Positions 17,061 through 24,700 of a DNA stretch of 25,391 nt are shown here, piece after piece. The notes under the pieces are model-generated. The model saw only the letters and a program-made list of their open reading frames with translations. It did not search any database and was not told the DNA's origin. The stretch lies in NCBI GenBank assembly GCA_009746045.1, contig RPFO01000781.1, positions 1-25,391 of the forward strand, given 5' to 3'. Origin of the DNA: Mesostigma viride (lineage: Eukaryota > Streptophyta > Mesostigmatophyceae > Mesostigmatales > Mesostigmataceae). A program made the translations under genes and the position numbers. Positions within the stretch are counted from its first letter, which is position 1, and every line of letters begins with the position of its first letter.

Positions 17061-17224
17061 ACCATATCGTGAGCAGTGCTATCCTTCATTCGCACCGCAC
17101 GGCTGATAAGCTCTCAAACGTGCTGAGAAGCTCTCAAACCAAATGTCCTTCAAGGACTCCATTGTGAGGGCTAACCGACCCAGGAGCAGGCACTGCCGAA
17201 AGCAATTATCATCGCACCACCCAC
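17061..17224. other. Unique junction between satellite and SEC6 exon 5
   Basis: About 165 bp of non-satellite DNA links the last repeat (ending ctcccctatt) to SEC6 exon 5. On the minus strand it begins with the exon 5 splice donor (GAG followed by gtgggt), so it should be the 5' end of SEC6 intron 5. If that intron were retained, translation would add 17 residues and stop at the TAG at 17171-17173. The 12-mer aagctctcaaac occurs at 17108-17119 and again at 17128-17139, a 20 bp tandem duplication next to the array edge. I see no sequence that could be the next SEC6 exon, which should begin with residues like R-L-T-A-L. Confidence 0.7.
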
Positions 17225-20200
17225 CTCATACGCGTTGAGCAGCTCTCGGTCATCCTTTAGCAGCTCGATGACCGCCGCCGCTTCCTCGGGGATGGACAGC
17301 ACGCCCGCCACGTCCTGGGAGGGGAACAAGGGCAGGGGTGGTGGCACGATGACCAGGCGCCGTAAGAACCAAGGAACCAGGGCCCCACAGGTGCGAACAT
17401 GGGCGGCATGGGGGCAGCTCTCAACAGGCACGAGATCAAAAACCCTATCCATCCTCCTCTCCTCACCTTGGGGGCACATATCCTGCACGCTGCAGCTTGT
17501 ACCCATTCAAACCTCCTCACCGAGTGCCCACCTATCCAGTGGTGCCTCCTCCCTGTTCCAGCTGCCATCACCTTGTGCGCTCCTACCCACACCACTCGCG
17601 ACCCACACACCTGCCCTGTCCTTGCAAACGCTGCTACCCACCCACGCCCCCATCGTGCGCGCGCTGCTACCCACACACCATGCCCTCATCGTCACTCACC
17701 TTGTGTGCTCCCACCCACCCCACTCGCTACCCATGCCGCTGCCCTCACCTTGAGCACACCATCCAGGTTGATCTGTGTGAAGTTGACCACGTTGATCAGG
17801 TCGTGGTTGTCGATGAGAGACGAGCACTCCTCGCACAGCCTGCGGAGGCAGCCGGGGACGCACAGGGCAGGGGCAAGGCATGTAGAAATGATCATGTATA
17901 AGTTTGCATATGCAAACCTTGGCTCCTTGTTTTATCAACTGGCCATATCAGCCGGTGGGCAGGGTTGCTCATGCCCAACCTCCAGATGGCGCCGTAAAAC
18001 GTCAGTTGCTCCATGAACAAATGGGTGGATGATGAAAAGAGAGTTTGCTTGCGAAGCCATCATCATGGTGGAGTGTTTCTCGGCCGGCTGGCCACTTAAT
18101 TTGCAGGTATTAGTTGGTTAACTGGTCAGGTGAAAGGGCCCTGCATATTTTCCGTTAAGGTGGAAGCCAACATCAATACAAACAGCATCCGATCCAAACA
18201 GCATCGACCAGAGAAGGGGCAGCCCAGTGGCAATAGGCCGTTTGTCTTCCATGCCGCCAGGCATTGGCAGCGCAAGCAATCTTCATTCATCGAAATGGCA
18301 GCAAGCTAGTTGCTTGCAGCTGGTGGCAGTCCGTATTCATTCTCTGTCTTCCGACAATGTTTCCCATTCCTACTCGTAGCCACAATATTTCCCACTTGAA
18401 CGCAGAGTTCCATGCTGACATATCGCTCCGCAACCCTTGCTGCTTGCAGTCGCTGCTGGTGTTGTCTCCCAAGGCGTCCCGGCTCATGCTGGCGGCGCTC
18501 AACTGTTAAAAAAACAACCATGGCTTGGCAACACTCATCCATTGACGGTGGCCACGCTCACCTGTTGATGGTGGCCAGGCTCTCCCTCAGCTCACTGATC
18601 AAGTTCTGTGACTTGGACAACAGCTCCTCCCCCGCTCGCGCATCCTCCAGCTGAGTAGGGACGCGATGCGGACAAGCAAATAGATCAAGCGAGCGGGCCA
18701 AGCAAGTGCGTCAAGCCAGCGGGTCAAGCCAGCGGGTCAAGCCAGCGGGTCAAATAAGTGGGTCAAGCCAGCGGGTCAAGCCAGGGGTCAAGCAAGCGGG
18801 TCAAGCAAGCGGGTCAAGCCAGCGGGTCAAGCCAGCGGGTCAAGCCGGGGGGTCAAGCAAGCGGGTCAAACAAGTGGGTCAATTAAGTGGGTCAAGCGAG
18901 CGGGCCAAGCAAGTGGGTCAAACAAGTGGGTAAAAGAAGTGGGTCAAGCGAGCGGGCCAAGCAAGCGGGTCAAATAAGTGGGTCAAGCGAGTGGGCCAAG
19001 CAAGCGGGTCAAACAAGTGGGTCAATGAAGCGGGTCAAGCGAGCGGGCCAAGCAAGTGGGTCAAACAAGTGGGTAAAAGAAGTGGGTCAAGCGAGCGGGC
19101 CAAGCAAGCGGGTCAAATAAGTGGGTCAAGCGAGCGGGCCAAGCAAGCGAGTCGAACAAGTGGGTCAATGAAGTGGCTCAAGCGAGCAGGCCAAGCAAGC
19201 GGGTCAAATAAGTGGGTCAAGCGAGTGGGCCAAGCAAGCGGGTCAAACAAGTGGGTCAATGAAGTGGGTCAAGCGAGCGGGCCAAGCAAGTGGGTCAAAC
19301 AAGTGGGTAAAAGAAGTGGGTCAAGCGAGCGGGCCAAGCAAGCGGGTCAAATAAGTGGGTCAAGCGAGCGGGCCAAGCAAGCGAGTCGAACAAGTGGGTC
19401 AATGAAGTGGGTCAAGCGAGCGGGCCAAGCAAGCGGGTCAAATAAGTGGGTCAAGCGAGTGGGCCAAGCAAGCGGGTCGAACAAGTGGGTAAAAGAAGTG
19501 GGTCAAGCGAGCGGGCCAAGCAAGTGGGTCAAACAAGAGGGTGAAGCGAGCGGGCCAAGCAAGCGGATCAGGCGGATCATCACTGAGCCAAGCTAAGTGG
19601 GCACGTCACAGGGATAAGCCATGGGTCAAGCAGAGGCAACATGCAAATGGGACGAGATAGCAAGGAGTATGGGCCATTTGTGAAGCATGTGCCTCTCATG
19701 GGAGAGCAGGGAGCCGTAAAAGTGGCCAGAAGCTTTGCCTGCTGGCAGCACCAAAAGGCCCATAACATTGACATCCAGCCACTTTAGAGTGTTGCCCTGC
19801 AACCAGCAATGCGGCAGGCCAGGAACCCAGTAGGGATGCCATGTCTTCGGTAAAGAAAGGAAGCTTTGGGTGGCATAGGATAGAGCCCCAGTGTGTGACA
19901 CGTGGCCATAAAGTTTTACATGATTCAACCCCCCAAACCTCATTTCAGTGACATACACGCAGTCTAAGGAGTGCTTACAAGAGTCAGACTACAACCCAAT
20001 CTCAAAAGATGGATGCGTGAAAGGTTGGATATGTGTCGTCAACCATGAAGTGCTTGACTGCACAACATGGACAGGCAAGACCGTGGGGATGAATTCCAAA
20101 ATGTTTGCCATTAGATTGCGGGCACCTGCCATGGTGAAGTAGCTTCATGCTGGCAGAAGGAGTGGTGACAAAAGATTTATACCGTGTGGATGAGCGTGCC

Positions 20201-20693
20201 TATAATTTGTTGACTACATTCCTGCGAAAGGGGAGTTGTGCAAAAGGACACAACCGTTACGATGCATCAGATGAACGTTATGACTTACCACAGACTGCAT
20301 ACTTGCATTCAGCTGGACATCGTTCACCTGGCGGAGGGAGTAAACAAATGAAAGCAGACGCCGGAGTTAGCGGGCAGCACACATAAACTGCCCGTAATTT
20401 TTAGTGGCATGATAAGGCGGCATACGGTATCCAAAATGTTGGAATGAGGCACGCGTTACCTATCAGCTACCCAAGTCATCACTAACCAATCAATGCAGAT
20501 AATTATGTCTGCTTATCCTTTAACCAATCGATTATACGTGATTATGACTGCTCGTGACGCATCTTTTGAATCGTACCAGCAGTCTTTGCGTGTAATCTGC
20601 TTTCAATGACGTCGTGGATTGAAGATAGCCTGGAAGCGGCAACAACTTGGCCACCTCTCGCAAGGCACTATTGCGCGCCTCTTCGTCGTACAT
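17225..20693 (-). CDS. SEC6: Exocyst complex subunit SEC6, N-terminal five exons (3' part missing from window)
   Basis: SEC6 is a core subunit of the octameric exocyst, which tethers secretory vesicles to the plasma membrane. I read five minus-strand exons: 20577-20693 (39 codons), 20289-20327 (13), 18562-18650, 17749-17839 and 17225-17314 (30). All have GT-AG borders, in phases 0, 0, 2 and 0, and sum to 426 bp or 142 codons. Landmarks are ALREVAKLLPLP and KADY in exon 1, NDVQL in exon 2, LEDARAG in exon 3, LCEECSSLIDNHD in exon 4, and DVAGVLSI with LLNAYE in exon 5. Joined, they align without gaps to the plant SEC6 N terminus as I recall it, which supports every junction. The family is usually about 750 residues, so only about a fifth is here. 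The ATG at 20693 is the first after an in-frame TAG. However, that TAG closes a T-rich stretch and could be a splice acceptor, with the true start further upstream. The exon 5 donor (gtgggt) leads into the satellite, so the gene has a huge intron, is truncated, or is misassembled. Confidence 0.88.
17315..17748 (-). other. SEC6 intron 4 with degenerate satellite-like repeats
   Basis: This 434 bp intron has a gtgagg donor beside exon 4 and a ctcccag acceptor beside exon 5. Its + strand from about 17580 to 17745 is C-rich and built of loose repeats of cccacacacc and ctgctaccca. The 25 bases at 17671-17695 match the core of the 43 bp satellite unit with one inserted G and one C/T change: cacacaccat, (g), ccctcatcgt, c/t, ac. 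A weaker copy, acccacacacc followed by tgccct, lies at 17601-17616. Short ORFs crossing this intron on both strands have no family resemblance. Confidence 0.75.
17671..17695 (+). repeat. Isolated diverged copy of the satellite core
   Basis: The stretch reads ccacacacca, tgccctcatc, gtcac. The satellite reads cacacaccat, ccctcatcgt, tac in the same orientation. The two differ by one extra G and one C/T substitution over about 24 bases, far closer than chance would give. It sits about 610 bp beyond the array edge, separated from it by SEC6 exon 5 and unique DNA. It may be the source sequence of the array or a remnant of an older, longer one. Confidence 0.65.
17840..18561 (-). other. SEC6 intron 3
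   Basis: This 722 bp minus-strand intron has a gtgagc donor after exon 3 (AACAG) and a ctccgcag acceptor before exon 4. The split arginine codon AG/G confirms phase 2. Exons 3 and 4 are directly adjacent in the recalled SEC6 protein, so no exon is expected inside. I see no repeat, RNA gene or convincing coding sequence here. The short open frames are probably chance. Confidence 0.75.
18671..19580. repeat. 13 bp tandem array with 234 bp higher-order period
   Basis: About 0.9 kb is built from a 13-mer, gggtcaagcaagc, with variants such as gggccaagcaagt, gggtcaaacaagt, gggtcaaataagt, gggtaaaagaagt and gggtcaatgaagt. Variants recur in fixed order. The block beginning cgggccaagcaagtgggtc starts at 18901, 19044, 19278 and 19512, giving spacings of 143 (11 x 13), 234 and 234 (18 x 13). 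The left end (18671-18890) is simpler, mostly gggtcaagccagc, with a 12-base unit near 18783. The array lies in SEC6 intron 2 and stops about 20 bp before the exon 3 acceptor. Thirteen is not a multiple of three, so it produces open frames of 75-201 codons with a 13-residue period; I do not consider these genes. Confidence 0.95.
19581..20288 (-). other. 5' part of SEC6 intron 2
   Basis: Intron 2 runs from the exon 2 donor (gtaagtca, next to 20289) to the exon 3 acceptor (ctactcag, at 18651). This unique stretch lies between the donor and the 13 bp array. I see no repeat, RNA gene or recognisable coding sequence. Two small + strand frames (19948-20142 and 20147-20386) show no family features, and the second is antisense to SEC6 exon 2. 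Confidence 0.7.
20289..20327 (-). other. SEC6: SEC6 exon 2, a 39 bp micro-exon
   Basis: The exon encodes 13 residues with the conserved N-D-x-Q-L core. It is bounded by a cgccag acceptor and a near-perfect gtaagt donor, and both flanking introns are phase 0. Exons 1 and 3 alone would lack exactly this 13-residue piece relative to plant SEC6, and inserting it restores a gap-free alignment. It is too short for most gene finders and is easily missed. Confidence 0.82.
20328..20576 (-). other. SEC6 intron 1 with imperfect direct repeat
   Basis: This 249 bp intron has a gtacga donor and a cgccag acceptor. It contains two diverged copies of an AT-rich element: 20483-20513 (taaccaatc ... attatgtctgct) and 20521-20552 (taaccaatc ... 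attatgactgct), spaced 38 bp apart. Both copies carry CCAAT-like bases on the + strand. No function is evident. Confidence 0.65.
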
Positions 20694-21773
20694 TTCCGAG
20701 AACTACAAAATAAATTCACAAAATATATGAACCTTTAGAATACAGCCACATCTAATAGCGTCGCAAAATTTCTATGTTGGTGTGAGCTATGGAAATAATG
20801 CCAGATCATGCCACCATCAGTCCCCGCTCCCCACTTTGACGATGAAATAAAGGCTACATGCCAGTGCATTCTTATATGAATTTTGGATAGCGAGGCAATT
20901 TATGCTCGATGGCCCATGTACATGATAGTAACGAGAATACGCCACCTTCTCTAAGCTGACTATACTCCACAAACTCCATCGCTCCCGTCAAACATATGGC
21001 CAGAAACTTGCTCTGTAGCACACGCGAAATCAGTCAAATTACGTAAGAAATACGAGATGAATCAGGGGTGCAGAAATGCTTTATGATAGGTACTTAACTG
21101 TACTGTGTTTCTCTGCCATTCTGCTGTCGCCTCTGTCAATTAGTGTCATGGCAGTCATGCAAGCTTGTCAACCAAAAGGAATACAGTAGTAAATTTCTGC
21201 TGACGCGTAAACTTCTGCTGACGGCCTCAGGCCGAGTGGACGGCACGAGTTGCTGGAATGCTTGTTGAGAATATAAATTACCGGATGGATACGGAAAGTT
21301 TTAGTAAAACCTACTTACTAGTGAATCTTAATCTCGTCACTTCCAGATCCTTGTGCCGCTCCCAGGGCAAGTGGTACATGTATAGCGATGGCTATTTTCG
21401 TCAGTGACATGCGGTGAGAAAAAAAGGTAAGGGCCAATCTATCACACGTGAACAATGTTTCATAATTGACTGGGTGCAGGGAAGTGAGGGCACTGCTCGC
21501 CATGGATCCTTAATTTTGCAGAATTGCTGTTTAAAATAAAACGTGCTGATCTTGGCACATGCATGAATTGTGCGTTTGGCATTTGTCCTCCGTGGGCATA
21601 CTGCCGTATTCATCCTGTCAAGTTCTCTGGCATGTCCTGCAACAGCCTGTATGAAAAGCCTACAACGGAATGAAGTTGACCTGGTCTCAATAAGTTGACG
21701 CGAAGCCTTGAGAATGGGTTTTCTCAGCTAAAACTATTAAGTCCGCGGGACCCAACGCCCCCGCTTTGCTACT
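20694..21773. promoter_or_regulatory. Divergent intergenic region between SEC6 and the LRR gene
   Basis: About 1.08 kb separates the SEC6 ATG (minus, 20693) from the LRR gene ATG (plus, 21774). It is clearly richer in A and T than the coding exons to the right. It should hold both 5' UTRs and both promoters unless SEC6 has an upstream exon. A TATA-like gaatataaattacc lies near 21267, and AT-rich aaaatatatgaac lies near 20718. Neither can be tied to a transcription start from sequence alone. No coding sequence is convincing here. Confidence 0.5.
21190..21225. repeat. 18 bp tandem duplication in the intergenic region
   Basis: taaatttctgctgacg (from 21190) is followed 18 bp later by taaacttctgctgacg (from 21208), with one mismatch over 16 bases. 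The near-palindrome cggcctcaggccg follows directly. This could be a doubled protein-binding site or simple replication slippage. Confidence 0.6.
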
Positions 21774-24700
21774 ATGGATACCGCTAACTTTGAGCAGGCG
21801 GCTGTCCAGCCGCCTCAGAATCCACGATTGGCATCGACGATAGGCAGATCATCTCGGAAATCCTTGTCCAAATCCCCATCAAGAGCTCCTGTCGTTACTG
21901 AGAGCCCAGAAGTAATTCGAGAAAAAGCTATCAAAGTTCTGGCTGCCGGACTAGGGAAGCTTGGGAAGACGGCGGATGGGATGCATTACGCTTATTTAAA
22001 TCTCAGGTATGTCCAAGTTCATGAGGGTGTGAACACCAAACGATCAGCAGCCTGGCATATCGGGTGGCAAGCGATTTCATGTCCATCACACGACCGCTAC
22101 GTTGTAATGTCTACCATTTCTCGTCACTTGTCGCACTGTGTCATCATCAGCTAGAGAGGACCTTGTGTGACTGCTCGGTAACAAGAGTGCTCTGATGCTA
22201 CAAGTATTCAGCATGCCTAGTGTGTCCTGGCATGTAAGCCTTTCCATTCCTAGCAATAAACCCCAACCCCCAGCTGCTATTCCATCTATCTGGAGCTCCC
22301 CATCCCATTTTCGTCGCTGTCTGACCACCCAGTCCGCAGCACCCGCACCCGCTCCTGCACCGTCTCCCCCATTTCCTCCAAATCCTTACATTCCTTTGAA
22401 ACATCGACATGTCCCTGAAACTCCCTCTCACTTTACTGAAAAGTATGACCGTGCATTTTTTCTTCTGCCCTCATAGTATTTCCCCTTTGTCAAATTACGA
22501 GGCTCAGCAGCACTAACGATTATGTCACCATCTCACTGCTTTTCCTTTCTTCTAATGGTCACCAAATTCCACGAGCTTCCTCGTCATGCATCGCTTTCGA
22601 CGGGGGAAGTTTTCTGCAGTACAGTTGTCCATGCCAAAGGTTGCCCTTGCCGACGTACGGCACCTGCCGCGGCCATTGCTTCCAAATACTCATGCACCTG
22701 CTGCTTGCACATTGCTTATTTGGGTTCCTCATATTCCTCGCTTTCTTTCCTTCTATTATCCCTTGACTTCTTGCCTTGTATTGTCTTATCGCCCTCACCC
22801 TCTGTGCCTCCCTGTGTTCCTCAATTGACCTACATGCCTCCTCCTAATCCTGGCAACCCCAGGCTCGAGAACCAACAGCTGGCGACGTTAGCCGGCATCG
22901 ACGCCTTCCCCCACTTACAGCACGTCCAGGTGTCCAACAACGCGGTCGACGATCTGACCCCCTCGGGTCGCTGCCCTACCTGACCACCCTGGAGGCCTCA
23001 TACAACCGCCTGACTCGTGTCTGGTCCGCCGACGTTGCGGAGAGCAGCAGCGCAGGGGAAGGGAAGCAGTCTGCAACCAATAATAATGGAGCTAGTGACG
23101 CCGATGGCAATGGACCTGCGGGGGAGGCGCGGGCGGGTGGGGACGCATCTGCTGGCCCGTCCCAGGATGATGAAGCGGCCAGCCAGCGGCCCCGCAGGGT
23201 GCTGCGCATGGACGTATCGTACAACAAGATCCGCACACTGCGTGGCGTGTCGGCCTATCAGCTCCTGCGCGTGCTGGTGGTGGACAATAACGACCTTGTC
23301 TCGCTTGAGGGTGTCGCCAACATGGCGTCGCTGCAGGTACGCATAATCTTCACAGTGCCTGTCCCTGTCCCTGTCCCTGTCATGTCATATTGTCCTGGTC
23401 TGGCATGTATCGTTTATGTATAATGCCATTTCGCTTCAGATCGTCCTACGTTTGTTACAGTGCTGAGGCAGGAGTTGAAGGCTCCTTGCGTGTATCAAGC
23501 AAATGGACCCTTAACAGGGTGGCAGTAGGACAAGCCCTGTGCCCCAGCGTTATTGTCACAGCAGGTGGTTTGTGACCGACGACCTGCCCTTCTCGCATGC
23601 ACCCTTTTCCGGCCACCAAACCCTATCTTGGGTCAGAGCCAGCGACCTGCCCGCCACCAGACATTCCTTCCATCAATCATTTCCCAATCCCCCCTGGTGT
23701 CTGCCTGTCATTGTTGTCTTTTGCTGGCCACCATATGTTTCTGTGCCACGCATATGTTTCTGCGCTGGTTGTCTCCTTGATATGTTTCTGTGCCACGCGA
23801 TGCCATTCCATGACATTCCCATGCCATTCCCTTGATTGCCGATCTTCCCTGCCGTGCCCCCGCTCCTCTCGCGCGCAGCACCTGAGCGCGCGCAACAACC
23901 ACCTGCAGTCCCTGGACCACCTGACGGGCCTCATGCTCAAGTTCCTGGACGTGTCCAACAACGAAATCTCCTCGCTGGAACAGCTGGCGTCCATCCCCTC
24001 CCTCGAGGTGCTGATCGCCGCCAACAATTCGCTCACCCGGCTCGACGGGTTGAACTTGTTGACCCGCCTGACTACGCTAGACGTGTGCCAGAACAAGGGC
24101 GTCGCGAAGCTGGAAGAGATCCGGCACCTCATGGTTCTCCCTCTCTTGCGCCGGTTCCGGTTCGCGGGCACGGCCATGGCGTCCGAGTGCGACGCGCGGC
24201 TGCACGTGCTGTACCGGCTGCCAGCGTTAACGGAGCTGGACGGGGCCGAAGTGCACCCGAGGGAGAAAGTCACGGCCGCAAACCTGCACGGGGCAGACGC
24301 ACCCGCGCGCGCGGGCATCCGGCGCAAGTACTTCCCCAACGGGGAGTTTGAGGACACCATCGTGGGCGGCCAGGCGGCCCTGACCAGGGACGTGGACAAG
24401 AGCTCCAGCGGCGTGGACAAGGGCGGCAGTAACGGCAGCGGGGCAAAGGGGGCGGATGGCGTGACGGCGGACGGTAGCGCCGAGGGCGTGGACAGCGTGG
24501 TCCGTCCGCTCATGCGCGCGATGCGGCTGGTGGGCAAGAGCGTGGACAACGTCGGCCGCGCGACCGCGGGGCCCACATCGCTCAAGCCGCAGGCCTCCTC
24601 GCGGTTTCTGCTGTCCACCGGCACTGCGGGGTTCACCCGGCAGACGTCGGCGCTCCTGGGGATGTCCACGCGGGGGGCGGGGGGCGGGGCGGGTGATGTG

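Larger units (their letters stand above)
23337..23878 (+). other. LRR gene intron 2 with small simple repeats
   Basis: This 542 bp intron has a gtacgc donor after CTGCAG and a gcgcgcag acceptor before CACCTG. It joins MASLQ to HLSARNNHL across a leucine-rich repeat. It contains four copies of cctgtc near the donor and a cluster of short imperfect repeats near the acceptor, listed separately. Confidence 0.78.

Noticed and set aside
305-17167. Proteins of 5,620, 5,569, 3,862, 1,181 and 316 residues on the + strand
   Set aside because: All three frames of one satellite are open at once and encode the same cyclic peptide. Indels of 1-2 bp occur throughout with no sign of frame selection, and there is no domain or unique terminus. 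The longest frame ends only after running into unique DNA.
17171-17506. 111-residue minus-strand ORF over SEC6 exon 5
   Set aside because: Only the 30 codons 17225-17314 belong to SEC6. The rest reads through intron 4 and the intron 5 start.
18264-18509. Small + strand ORF ending in a protein-like stretch (SPKASRLMLAALNC)
   Set aside because: It lies in SEC6 intron 3 on the opposite strand. It has no recognised family, and no splice or promoter context sets it apart from chance.
18671-19580. Array of WRKY-binding W-boxes (TTGACC on the minus strand)
   Set aside because: The core arises automatically from the 13 bp unit and the array is intronic. Nothing else points to a regulatory role.
18706-19596. 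Gly/Ser/Lys-rich proteins of 75-201 residues in the 13 bp array
   Set aside because: They are products of a 13 bp repeat open in several frames, lying inside a SEC6 intron on the opposite strand.
19948-20386. Two adjacent small + strand ORFs of 64 and 79 codons
   Set aside because: They show no family resemblance and lie within SEC6 intron 2 and exon 2 on the opposite strand.
23836-24351. 171-residue + strand ORF
   Set aside because: It is an out-of-frame shadow of LRR exon 3, and it begins inside intron 2.
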